Of a stretch of DNA of 59,879 nucleotides, positions 43,615-52,134 are shown in pieces. Position 1 is the stretch's first letter. Every line of letters starts with the position of its first letter. Under the pieces are notes generated by a model. The model saw only the letters and a list, made by a program, of their open reading frames with translations, did no database searches and was not told where the DNA came from. This DNA is from Lachnotalea sp. AF33-28. GTDB lineage: Bacteria > Bacillota > Clostridia > Lachnospirales > Lachnospiraceae. Where the stretch lies: NCBI RefSeq assembly GCF_003477885.1, contig NZ_QUEE01000001.1, positions 527,002-586,880 of the forward strand, in the 5' to 3' direction. Position numbers and translations under genes: made by a program.

Positions 43615-43783
43615 TTTTTCTGTGCCTTATCCCCATATTTGCCCATCGTCTGTCAGAAAAATCCTGATACTGGTAAACAATGCCTGTGTTAATACACACA
43701 TTGCCTGTGTGCATGGGAATGATTCTCCATCTTTGCCTTAATCTAATTCGGCCATTGACTTCACTCCTCTATGTTCGGGCATG

Positions 43784-43820
43784 AAAAAAGCCGCACTCTC
43801 CATTTTTGAAGCTGCGGCTT
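43784..43820 (-). terminator. Rho-independent terminator of the GntR-type gene
   Basis: On the minus strand AAGCCGCA and TGCGGCTT pair around a 17-base loop, followed by TTTTTTC. The stem begins at the stop codon itself. Confidence 0.75.
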
Positions 43821-45393
43821 AACGGTTGTTATATTCAGTTTTTTTAGTTCGTCCATAAAAGCCGTTGGGCTTCAGTTTCGTCAATGCTTCCTTTTTGCAG
43901 GCAGGTTTTAAAATATTTCTCTCCTGCCACAGAGCCCCGCCGTCATAGACTTGTTCGGCGATCTGCCAATATCCCAGTTTCTTACATTCTCCTATGATCA
44001 TCTGCTGGATATCCCGGTACAGCTCCGAAGTTTTTTCAGAGAATGCCTCCTTATCTTCCACAAGCAAATGCTCCGCTGTTTCCATTACACGCTGATGTAT
44101 CTCCGCATTTTTATCTGTTTTCAAAGGTGTGACCAGTTTTGGAATGCAGCGGCTTATCCGGTAGTTTTCAAGGATAACCTGATAGATCTCCCGCAACGCT
44201 TTATATTGGATATGCTGCGTGATGAACTCCAAAAGCGCTACAGGCGCTCTCTGATACATGTATTCCTCATTCCAATGGCGCCGGAGTGCCGCCTTGAGGT
44301 TCTTTGCTTCATCAGGCGTGGCTGAGACGGCTGCGTGTAGTGCAACCTCCCGGACGGTCAGGGAAAGCAGCTCTATACTGTCCAGAAACCGCCGCAGGTG
44401 GCAGGCGATCATTTTCTCCGGAATAGGCGCCTTTTTCAGTGCTTCCAGATCCATTGCCACGTAAATGCCGCTTCCGCGCCTTGCCGTGACCACGCCCCAG
44501 TCCTGCAGCACGCGAATGGCTTTATTCGTGGTATCTGCGCTTACTTTGTACGCCTTCTGCAATTCAAGATGGGACGGCAGGCGGTCCCCCGGCTGATAAC
44601 GGCCAATGTCGATCAGGCCAAGAATATCCATGTAAACACGGGAATAACGTTCCTCCGCGCTGCGGATCTGCTGTTCCAGTCCCATAAGGTCTGTACGCAG
44701 GGGTGAGTCCGGGGCTACCCGATAGAGGTTTGTTCCCAAAGTCCCTTCATCTGAAAGTCCATAAAGAAAGGACATGTCTTCAAAACGAAATTTTTCCGGC
44801 CTGCCGCCGCAGCTTATATATTGGATCAGCTTTTTAATGTCTGCCAGATAGGATTTCCTTAACTCTAATGTACCCGGCAGCGGGTCTATCTTTGAAAAAC
44901 CCAGGCTGTCCACTACCCGGAGGATCAGATCATTGCCATTGCGTGCGATAAAAAATCGCCAAAGTTTACGTGAACACCGCCAAAATGACAGGCTGTCTGC
45001 AGGGTCCATTTTTTCTGCAATTGCCAGCGGGATCTTCCATTCCTCCCCTGTACAAAGCCTAATCCCCTGCTCGATCACCGGAAAACAGATCAGCCGGCCC
45101 GTGTGAAAAAGATCCACTGCCAATGCTTTATCTACCAGAAGATACGCATTATCATGCTTCTCTTCTGCTTGCACAGAACCTCTGACAACAGCCAGTTTCC
45201 TTTGTGAGGTTTCTATCAGCCCTTCTTCTGCCAGACGCTCCACTGCACTGCGCACTGTTTTGGCCGATACATGGAATTCCTCACAAAGATCTGCCCGGGA
45301 CGGCAGTTTTGAACCCTCTGGCAGCAGACCGCACTCAATCTGACTCCTGATGAGCTGATAGATCCTTTCATACAACACAATATCCGTTTTCAT
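43819..45393 (-). CDS. GntR-type regulator with two winged-helix domains
   Basis: A 524-residue protein with two separate GntR DNA-binding domains. The first spans about 1-70 (IYQLIRSQIECGLLPEGSKLPSRADLCEEFHVSAKTVRSAVERLAEEGLI split over that range). The second is at about 235-300 (DIGRYQPGDRLPSHLELQKAY, then TTNKAIRVLQDWGVV and RRGSGIYVA). The regions between and after them are mostly helical and do not match a ligand domain I know (not UTRA, FCD or aminotransferase). I use the ATG at 45393; a TTG at 45405 is also possible. It lies next to the kinase operon, read the same way, 128 bases downstream of the kinase stop. Confidence 0.85.
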   Translation of the reverse strand: MKTDIVLYERIYQLIRSQIECGLLPEGSKLPSRADLCEEFHVSAKTVRSAVERLAEEGLIETSQRKLAVVRGSVQAEEKHDNAYLLVDKALAVDLFHTGRLICFPVIEQGIRLCTGEEWKIPLAIAEKMDPADSLSFWRCSRKLWRFFIARNGNDLILRVVDSLGFSKIDPLPGTLELRKSYLADIKKLIQYISCGGRPEKFRFEDMSFLYGLSDEGTLGTNLYRVAPDSPLRTDLMGLEQQIRSAEERYSRVYMDILGLIDIGRYQPGDRLPSHLELQKAYKVSADTTNKAIRVLQDWGVVTARRGSGIYVAMDLEALKKAPIPEKMIACHLRRFLDSIELLSLTVREVALHAAVSATPDEAKNLKAALRRHWNEEYMYQRAPVALLEFITQHIQYKALREIYQVILENYRISRCIPKLVTPLKTDKNAEIHQRVMETAEHLLVEDKEAFSEKTSELYRDIQQMIIGECKKLGYWQIAEQVYDGGALWQERNILKPACKKEALTKLKPNGFYGRTKKTEYNNR

Positions 45394-45521
45394 TCGCTCA
45401 CCCAACCCGCACCTTAAGTCAACGGTTGCGGCACCTTCCTTTCTGTTTTATTATAACAGTTACGTAAAATAGTGCAACTCTTGACAGCAGGTTTTGGGCC
45501 GGACAAAAGGTGATTATGAAG

Positions 45522-48077
45522 TTATGATTTAAATTTTCTTTGTGTCCGGATATATTCCCGAATGATGTCACCTATGGAAAACGGCTTACCAATGTGTGCA
45601 TCCATACCGCTCTCCAAACATTTCTTTTTGTCCTCTGCCAGCGCATTAGCAGTCATGGCAAATATCCGGATAGTCTTTGCATCTTCCCGTGGCAGGGCTC
45701 GGATCGCCTCAGTGGCGCCAAACCCATCCAATTCCGGCATCTGGATATCCATCAGGATCAAATCGAAAAATCCTTCAGGGGATGCCTGAAACCTCTCCAC
45801 GGCCTCGCGTCCATTGTACGCAGTATGCGTCTGTGCCCCAGTAATCTCAAGCAGCCCCACCGCGATCTCCATGTTGATTTCATTGTCTTCTGCAATCAGG
45901 ATCTGTATCCCATCGAAGCTAAATGCCTGATCTTCTGCCTTTTTTGCCGCTGCGTCTGATTCCAATTCCTGCAGAAGCTCGATTACATCTGTACGAAACG
46001 GGGGACAGATAAGCGTTCCGTCTGCGTTTGTTTTGCGGACCGTCTCATCCAGTTCATCCTGGTCATAACCGCTGAATACAATCTTAGGTGTACTGCCAGA
46101 TGCGGCGTGGCGGATCCCCTCCACAAGCCGGACCATATCCGGCGAGAAATCCCAGCGGATCATACAGAGCGCATATGGGTGACCTTTCTTACATGCATCC
46201 TCTATCATCGTGATAGCTTCGTCATCAGAATCTGCACTCCTTACAGTAAAGCCCTCCTGTTCCAGAAGTTCAGTGAGACATGCCTGGATACTGCGCTTAT
46301 GATTAACCACAAGAACATCCTGTCCGCTTCCTGATCCCGTACTTTCCGGCCTTTCCTCTATATATTCAAAAGGAAGCTCTACCCGGAAACAGCTGCCTGA
46401 GCCCGGCTGGCTCTCCACAGTCATCGAGCCGCCCATCATTTCCACAAAACGCTTGGTAATGGGCAGACCGAGACCAGTGCCTCCATATTTTCTAGTGGTT
46501 CCGGCATTCTCCTGCACAAAAGGCTGAAAAATGCGTTCGATGCTCTCCTTAGATATTCCGCAGCCGGAATCCTGGAATGAAAACCGGAGCCACTGTTTAT
46601 GGTTCTCACGTTTCAGTGTCTGCACCTTCAAGGTAACGCTGCCGCCTTTGGGGGTGAATTTCATGGCGTTGGAGAGCAGGTTGGTGAGGATCTGATTGAG
46701 CCTCAAGGAATCCCCCACCAACTCTTCCTCCAGCCTGCCTACAATATATAAATTAAAGATGATATCTTTTTGTTTCGACTGGTTATAAAAAACCGTCACC
46801 AGAGACTTTAACAGCCGGCCAAAATTAAACCGTTCCTCATTCAGTTCGATCTTCCCGCTCTCGATCTTTGACATATCCAATACATCGTTGACCAGCGCCA
46901 GCAGATGCTGGGCGGACAGGTCGATCTTATTAATGCAGTTGCGCATCCGGTCTAAATCGTCTGCATGCTGCCTTCCCAGAGCGATCATGCCCAGGATACC
47001 ATTGAGCGGCGTCCGGATCTCATGGGACATCTGTGAGAGGAAATCGCTTTTGGCACGATTGGCAACCTCAGCACGCTCTTTTTCCTGTAAAAGCAGCTGC
47101 CTGCCTTTTTTTTCATTTTGCCTGTGCAAAACATAAAATGTAAAAATAATCAAAAGTACGAATACCAAAACTGCCGCAGCCACAGTCAATATAAATTGGC
47201 TCAGGCTGGCCACCTGTGAGTTGACGGTATCATAGGACATACTGGTGCACAGATACCATTCCGTATCTAAAATCGGTGCATAATAAACATATTCATGCCG
47301 ATCCCCTATTCTGAGGGATACCATCCCATCTTCTCCCTGCGCAATGTCCTTTTCCATCATCTTTAGGCTGTATCCATCGTCGAACTCTGCCTGCCTGTTC
47401 AGCGTGGAAAAGTAATTGGCGCCATATCTGACTGCCTCTGAGTAAGTGCTGGCAATGACAAAGCTGCCGTTTTTGGAGATAATGCTGGAATAGGAGTCTG
47501 TTCCATCCTTGCCAAGAGCCAGCTTCTGGTCAATGAAAGCCGTATCAATACCGACAACAATCGCCACCAGCTCCTCACTGCCAAAAGACTTTGCCTCAAT
47601 GGGCAGCCCCAGAAGAAGCATATCCGTATCCCAGATGCTTTCGTTAAAGGAAATCAGCCTGCCTTCTCCTGAAAGAAGGATATGCAAGTCTGTTATTTTA
47701 GAAATGGCAGAAAATGCACCGGTGTCCGAATAGGCCTTTCCCTCGCTGTTGATCATTGCCATCTGGGTAAACCCGTTTTCCATTTCCACCTTATGCAAAA
47801 ACTGGTTGATATCCTCTTCGCTGTTCAGCTCCAGTTCCGATAAATACTCCGCAAGCGTCTGAAGCTGCGCGAACTGGCTGTTCATATTGGTTGAAAAATG
47901 GCTGTTGATCTGTGCGGTCATCTCCTGCAGGTAAACCTGGCTGATCCGGGAGACTGTCCGGGCGGATTCCTGATCGTATACCTTTTTTACTGAAACACCA
48001 CCGAATCCCAGTACCAAAACAATACTCATAAGTATGAGAAGAAGCGCTGTATTCCGCATTTCTTTTTTGTCACCCAT
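45522..48077 (-). CDS. Hybrid sensor histidine kinase, two receiver domains
   Basis: Membrane kinase of 851 residues: first membrane segment ~9-29, extracellular Cache-like domain to about 290 (ending near WYLCTSMSYDTV), second membrane segment ~300-325, dimerisation/phosphoacceptor domain (FLSQMSHEIRTPLNG), ATPase domain (LLSNAMKFTPKGG, YGGTGLGLPITK), then two receivers. The first receiver is degenerate: it starts VLVVNHKRS without the acidic pair and has MIRWDFS where the phospho-Asp should be. The second is complete (LIAEDNEIN, LILMDIQMPELDG). No DNA-binding output is present. The ATG at 48077 follows AAGGAGGGCTTTCC, 19 bases past the upstream lipoprotein stop. Confidence 0.93.
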   Translation of the reverse strand: MGDKKEMRNTALLLILMSIVLVLGFGGVSVKKVYDQESARTVSRISQVYLQEMTAQINSHFSTNMNSQFAQLQTLAEYLSELELNSEEDINQFLHKVEMENGFTQMAMINSEGKAYSDTGAFSAISKITDLHILLSGEGRLISFNESIWDTDMLLLGLPIEAKSFGSEELVAIVVGIDTAFIDQKLALGKDGTDSYSSIISKNGSFVIASTYSEAVRYGANYFSTLNRQAEFDDGYSLKMMEKDIAQGEDGMVSLRIGDRHEYVYYAPILDTEWYLCTSMSYDTVNSQVASLSQFILTVAAAVLVFVLLIIFTFYVLHRQNEKKGRQLLLQEKERAEVANRAKSDFLSQMSHEIRTPLNGILGMIALGRQHADDLDRMRNCINKIDLSAQHLLALVNDVLDMSKIESGKIELNEERFNFGRLLKSLVTVFYNQSKQKDIIFNLYIVGRLEEELVGDSLRLNQILTNLLSNAMKFTPKGGSVTLKVQTLKRENHKQWLRFSFQDSGCGISKESIERIFQPFVQENAGTTRKYGGTGLGLPITKRFVEMMGGSMTVESQPGSGSCFRVELPFEYIEERPESTGSGSGQDVLVVNHKRSIQACLTELLEQEGFTVRSADSDDEAITMIEDACKKGHPYALCMIRWDFSPDMVRLVEGIRHAASGSTPKIVFSGYDQDELDETVRKTNADGTLICPPFRTDVIELLQELESDAAAKKAEDQAFSFDGIQILIAEDNEINMEIAVGLLEITGAQTHTAYNGREAVERFQASPEGFFDLILMDIQMPELDGFGATEAIRALPREDAKTIRIFAMTANALAEDKKKCLESGMDAHIGKPFSIGDIIREYIRTQRKFKS

Positions 48078-48096
48078 GGAAAGCCCTCCTTCTTTG

Positions 48097-50088
48097 TCAC
48101 TGCCCCTGACCGGACAGATCCACAATCCGCCCTTCTAATTCTTTATGCACTGGAACGCCCTGGCGATTCGCAAAATAAAGCGCCAGCGCATCCCTATAGG
48201 TCAGATCCATATCCCGTATCAGGGTCACCTCCCCCTTAGGCGTCTGTTCATCATAACAGTTGAGCATCTCATACCCGTCGCCATTACCCTCTGCATATCC
48301 CTGGCTGCCCGCCATATAGTTATTCACCGCCACTTGATAGGTTCCCTCTGTATCCAGTGCTGTGCCATCCACAAGTTTTACTTCAGCCAGCCGCTGTCCA
48401 ACCGGTTTGCTGCTGTCATAGGTATAACAGATCCCGGATACCTGCAGGAAGCGTCCGCCGGGAATGTCATCCCTTGTGATCTTGGACAGTCCGTTTTCCA
48501 ACATATCCCACAAGACCTGACCGCTCATTTCCAGTACCGTGATCGTGTTGTCATAGGGGCACACTGCCAACAGGTCCTCTCCGTACACCTCTCCCTGATA
48601 TAAGCTTCCCCGGATACCGCCGCCATTGACGACTGCAATGGGAGCGTCTGATGCTTCGGCCACGCTGTCTGCCAGGAGATTCCCGATTTCTGTCTCCCCC
48701 AGGCGTACATTATAATTTTGGAACAGCATATCGTGCTCCAGGGTTCCGACCACAGACAGATCATAATCCACGGCTTCTGAACCTTCATAATGATACCGGT
48801 CCACAGTTTCCAGTGCCTCCTGAAGGGTGATCTTGCCTGCAAGTACCTGCCGCACCTGGCTGCCCAAGTACTCGATGGTACGGTCCGGGAACTGCACATG
48901 ATACACATAGCCTGCCTGCGCATATTCTTCCAGCCCTTTCGGAACAAACGCTTCCTTTGACTGATAATCACGAAGGTAAGAAACCCCCATTTTCAGATCC
49001 TCCATGACTGCCTCCTGCCCTTCCGGTGTAGAGAGCAGGTCAAGGATTTTCTTAGCCGCTTCCTGCTTCTTTTCATCCGCCGCTGCGTTGACTGCGATAT
49101 AGGCGGAGGGTGCCAGAAGCAGCCATGGTGTATTTCCCTCATCGCTCAGCAGCGGAAGCATCCGGTAGGAGTACTCCGGGGCTGTTCCGGCCTGTACATT
49201 TGCCCGGTTTTTTGCAACGCACTGCTGATACAGGGCAGAATCTCCGAACACGGCCGCAAGTGATCCGTCTGACATACGGCTCCGATAAAGGATCAGATTA
49301 CGCTGCTTTCCCATAGATGCGGCATCCATCACTCCGGCGTCAATCAGCTGATCTGTGAAATCAAGCATCGAATCCCAGACTCCGGCAAAGGTCTCCTCTT
49401 TTTTTCGCAGACCTGCAAGCCAGGCATCCCCCTTTACCGTACCCAGAAAGTCTGGCACCATATATCCCACATAGTACATGCCAAGCCATGAATTGAAATC
49501 ACTGGAAATAGTAAAATTGATCCCATCCTCACCCACGCCAATCCCCTGCTTCTTCATCTCAACTAACGCATCCAACAGTTCCTGCCTGCTTTCAGGGATT
49601 GAAATGCCAGCCTTCTGAAACAGTGTTTCGTTCACGATATAACCGCTGTACTGACCGGGCAGGGGAAGGAAATAGGTGGTGCCATCCACCTGCAGCTGCC
49701 GCATCACGGTTCCATCATAGGCGGTGCTGGCCTGCATATCGCCGATGTCCAGCAAGTATTTTTCTGCAATCTCACTGGACGGCTGGGGAAGAACGACTAT
49801 ATCCGGTCCGGCGCCCTTTTCTACCCGCCGCAGCTGTTCGCTTGGATAAGAAAGATGCTCATACTCCAGACTGATGTCCGGATACGTGCCCTCTATCAGT
49901 TTCTTCAGATGATCGAAACTGTTGGAGTACATGATAGTCACTACCGTTTTTTCTTCCGGTTTTTCTTCTTCGCATCCAGTTAAGGTACCCATAAGCAGCG
50001 TCAAACAGAGTATGACGGAGATCCATCTGCTCCAGAAACCATTCTTTTCTTTATTGCTGCGCTTCCTCCGGATGTTCACATTCTTCAT
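48097..50088 (-). CDS. Solute-binding lipoprotein fused to 5'-nucleotidase C-terminal domain
   Basis: A 663-residue lipoprotein (signal peptide with basic start, membrane core ILCLTLLMGT, lipobox LTGC). Residues ~48-440 form a family 1 solute-binding domain (TIMYSNSFDHLKKLIEG, GPDIVVLPQPSSE, LPGQYSGYIVNETLFQKAG, LLDLLSTPEGQEAVMED). Residues ~465-640 form a 5'-nucleotidase C-terminal domain (NVRLGETEIGNLLADS, PIAVVNGGGIRGSLYQGEV, LLAVCPYDNTITVLEMSG, VAVNNYMAGSQGY). The catalytic metallophosphoesterase domain that normally precedes the latter is missing, so binding, not hydrolysis, is expected. It is cotranscribed with the hybrid kinase. ATG 50088 has GAGG nine bases upstream; a GTG at 50079 has AAAGGAG at good spacing and is an alternative start. 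Confidence 0.88.
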   Translation of the reverse strand: MKNVNIRRKRSNKEKNGFWSRWISVILCLTLLMGTLTGCEEEKPEEKTVVTIMYSNSFDHLKKLIEGTYPDISLEYEHLSYPSEQLRRVEKGAGPDIVVLPQPSSEIAEKYLLDIGDMQASTAYDGTVMRQLQVDGTTYFLPLPGQYSGYIVNETLFQKAGISIPESRQELLDALVEMKKQGIGVGEDGINFTISSDFNSWLGMYYVGYMVPDFLGTVKGDAWLAGLRKKEETFAGVWDSMLDFTDQLIDAGVMDAASMGKQRNLILYRSRMSDGSLAAVFGDSALYQQCVAKNRANVQAGTAPEYSYRMLPLLSDEGNTPWLLLAPSAYIAVNAAADEKKQEAAKKILDLLSTPEGQEAVMEDLKMGVSYLRDYQSKEAFVPKGLEEYAQAGYVYHVQFPDRTIEYLGSQVRQVLAGKITLQEALETVDRYHYEGSEAVDYDLSVVGTLEHDMLFQNYNVRLGETEIGNLLADSVAEASDAPIAVVNGGGIRGSLYQGEVYGEDLLAVCPYDNTITVLEMSGQVLWDMLENGLSKITRDDIPGGRFLQVSGICYTYDSSKPVGQRLAEVKLVDGTALDTEGTYQVAVNNYMAGSQGYAEGNGDGYEMLNCYDEQTPKGEVTLIRDMDLTYRDALALYFANRQGVPVHKELEGRIVDLSGQGQ

Positions 50089-50165
50089 CTCCTTTTTCCT
50101 CTGTAATAGTGCGCTTATGGTCTGTGATATATATATTCATTTTGTCTTGGTACCAGTACGGAATA

Positions 50166-50194
50166 ATTATAGCCGATTATCTCTTTTTAATCAA
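50166..50194 (-). promoter_or_regulatory. Sigma-A promoter of the lipoprotein-kinase operon
   Basis: TTGATT (50189-50194), 17-base spacer, TATAAT (50166-50171), about 75 bases before the start codon; divergent from the LuxR-type gene promoter. Confidence 0.65.
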
Positions 50195-50282
50195 CTGAAA
50201 ATGAAGGAATCAACAAAAGGTTTTGAAATACTATAAAGCAAAAATCCTACGATTCAATGATAGAAAATTTATGGCTTTATTA

Positions 50283-50311
50283 TTGAAACACCACCACTTT
50301 ATACGTATAAT
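50283..50311 (+). promoter_or_regulatory. Sigma-A promoter of the LuxR/helical-repeat gene
   Basis: TTGAAA (50283-50288), 17-base spacer, TATAAT (50306-50311), about 40 bases before the ATG. Confidence 0.65.
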
Positions 50312-50350
50312 AATTATGAATATTTTAATATACAGGGAAGGTGAATCCTC

Positions 50351-51565
50351 ATGAAAGAAGAAACAATCCTGCCCTTACTTAGAACAGCCTACGTCTGTTT
50401 CCAGTGTGGGGATATGGCAGGCTACTATGAACAACTGGAGCAGGCAAAGGCTGCCATAGACTTAGATACAGACTGCCGGAGCCTTTACGGTGAATGGCTG
50501 CTCATCCTTGCACTGTCAAGCCTGACTGACCTTGACAAACTGCTTTCCTCTTACCGGGAAGCCAGGAACTGTATAGAGGGATATTCCCGTGTCCTGCCCC
50601 AAAAGGCGGAAATTTTCTTAGAGTATTACAACCCTCTTGCGATCTGTAATCCTAAGCCCGGACACATGGATGAAAACGCGGATAAGCTTACCGAAGCTGT
50701 GAAGCTGTTTTACTCACTTACGGGCGGCGGTCTGGGAACGGATATTTGCTACCGGGCTCAGCTTGCTTATTTCCGTGGAGAATTAGACAGTGCCCGGGAA
50801 CTGGCAAGGGAAGCTTTTGAAGTTGCAATCATGTATGGGCAGGAAATGACTGCCTTATGCGCTGCTGAAACATTGGCGCGTATTGCCATACATGGACTGG
50901 ACACCGGCTTGTGGCAGTTTGCGTACAGCCACATAAGCCGCGCCGTTTCAGAAAACACGAGCCGTGCCTGCAGGGAATTGGCACAAATATATTTTGCAGA
51001 ATTGAACCTCTCCCTCGGACTTTTACAGACTGTCCCGGACTGGATCAAGAAGGGAGAGTTCAACTCGGTATCGGCACCGTGGGGCTATCGGATCGTGGGG
51101 GACAAACATAGTCATAGTGTGCTGCCCAGTGCATTGATCGTACAGACAGAGTATTTCAACTACAACAAAAATCCTGTCGCCGCCCTTAACAGCGCCGATA
51201 TTGCGCAAAAAATCTATGGGGTAGATGATGTGCTCAGCAACGCACACTATGATTTCTTCCGTGCAGGATGCTATTTGCAGTTAAAAGATATAGGGAATGT
51301 AAAAACAGCTCTGCGGCGGGCGCTGGGAGCAATCGCACCGGACGGTCTCTGGCTGATCGCCGCCGTATTTGCCCCGGCCTTAGGGGAGCTGCTCTATGAA
51401 GCGGCACAGCCTTACGGAAAGGGTGCGGAGCGTATCCGCGAGATCGGAGCCGGATTCTGGAGCAAGCCTGACCCCGATCCGAAAAAAAATGATGGAGGAT
51501 GCACCGAAAGGCCTTACCAAACGGCAGGAAGAAGTCTTGTCGCTGCTCTCCTCCGGCAAGAGTAA
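50351..51565 (+). CDS. Helical-repeat regulator, DNA-binding domain out of frame
   Basis: The 404-residue reading frame is a chain of paired helices like TPR/MalT-type sensory domains (LLRTAYVCFQCGDMAGYYEQL, FYSLTGGGLGTDICYRAQLAYF, RGELDSARELAREAF and so on). A LuxR-type helix-turn-helix follows but lies in another frame; the break falls at eight A residues (51482-51489). After that the frame gives about 25 unrelated residues and stops. With seven A the two parts would join into one protein of about 456 residues. It has a good ribosome site (GGGAAGGTGAATCCTC) and promoter. Options are a true mutation, slippage or phase variation, or a read error. Confidence 0.8.
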   Translation: MKEETILPLLRTAYVCFQCGDMAGYYEQLEQAKAAIDLDTDCRSLYGEWLLILALSSLTDLDKLLSSYREARNCIEGYSRVLPQKAEIFLEYYNPLAICNPKPGHMDENADKLTEAVKLFYSLTGGGLGTDICYRAQLAYFRGELDSARELAREAFEVAIMYGQEMTALCAAETLARIAIHGLDTGLWQFAYSHISRAVSENTSRACRELAQIYFAELNLSLGLLQTVPDWIKKGEFNSVSAPWGYRIVGDKHSHSVLPSALIVQTEYFNYNKNPVAALNSADIAQKIYGVDDVLSNAHYDFFRAGCYLQLKDIGNVKTALRRALGAIAPDGLWLIAAVFAPALGELLYEAAQPYGKGAERIREIGAGFWSKPDPDPKKNDGGCTERPYQTAGRSLVAALLRQE

Positions 51566-51722
51566 TGTTTGGATCGCCCGGCAGCTATCCATATCGGAGG
51601 CCACTTTGAAAACACATATCCGGCATATCTATGGGGAATTGAACGTATCAAACAGGGACGATCTTCTGGAGGCCATAAAAAATCACCAGTCCACGGAGGT
51701 CGCCTTTTGGGTACCGAGATAA
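51489..51722 (+). pseudogene. LuxR-type helix-turn-helix fragment (frame-shifted 3' part)
   Basis: In the frame starting at 51489 the sequence reads MMEDAPKGLTKRQEEVLSLL, then SNVWIARQLSISEATLKTHI and RHIYGELNVSNRDDLLEAI, a complete GerE/LuxR DNA-binding domain (LTxRExEVL, the recognition helix SEATLKTHIRHIY). There is no ribosome site in front, so it depends on the upstream frame. It is best read as the C-terminal end of the helical-repeat protein at 50351. Confidence 0.8.
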
Positions 51723-51772
51723 AACAGATATGGACCAAAATCATCCTTTTAGGATGATGCGGGAAAGAATGA

Positions 51773-51808
51773 TCCACGCTACACTTTAAATGTAGCGTGG
51801 ATTTTTCT
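51773..51808 (+). terminator. Rho-independent terminator after the LuxR-type gene
   Basis: ATCCACGCTACA (51773-51784) pairs perfectly with TGTAGCGTGGAT (51792-51803) and is followed by TTTTTC. A smaller hairpin (ATCATCC/GGATGAT, 51741-51759) precedes it. Downstream small genes would rely on readthrough or an unseen promoter. Confidence 0.75.
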
Positions 51809-51869
51809 GTTTGCAGGAAGCCATCTAAACAGAAAAGTGCTCCTGCATTTCGCAAAGGAGGTGTTTACG

Positions 51870-52061
51870 GTGGAACATACATTTGAGATTACAATCACCG
51901 CTCAAGATAACTTAACGTGGCAGGGCACGTTAAAGACAGTGCAGGGCGTGGTTCCTTTTCGTAGTGAGATGGAACTGCTGATGGAGCTATCCAGAATGAT
52001 GGGTTATGCAAATGAAGTGCATCCTGTTTTTGCTGCATCTACGACTCCGAAACCAGAATAG
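51870..52061 (+). CDS. Small hypothetical protein, 63 residues
   Basis: Starts at GTG with AAAGGAGGTG eight bases upstream. The sequence HTFEITITAQDNLTWQGTL, followed by FRSEMELLMELSRMMGY, looks like a small beta-alpha domain; similar short proteins with a WQGT motif occur in clostridial operons next to regulator and secreted-protein genes, as far as I recall. No function can be given. It sits between the LuxR-type gene and its helical-repeat paralogue. Confidence 0.7.
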   Translation: MEHTFEITITAQDNLTWQGTLKTVQGVVPFRSEMELLMELSRMMGYANEVHPVFAASTTPKPE

Positions 52062-52134
52062 CCGGTCCACTGCGTGCACGGAGCATGTACAGATCGATCC
52101 GAATCTGCACACTTTTAGAAAGGAGGCTCTTCAT

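Noticed and set aside
48525..48971. 148-codon frame inside the lipoprotein fusion gene
   Set aside because: Same strand but another frame within the 5'-nucleotidase-like domain; composition rich in Trp, Arg and Cys typical of a shadow frame.
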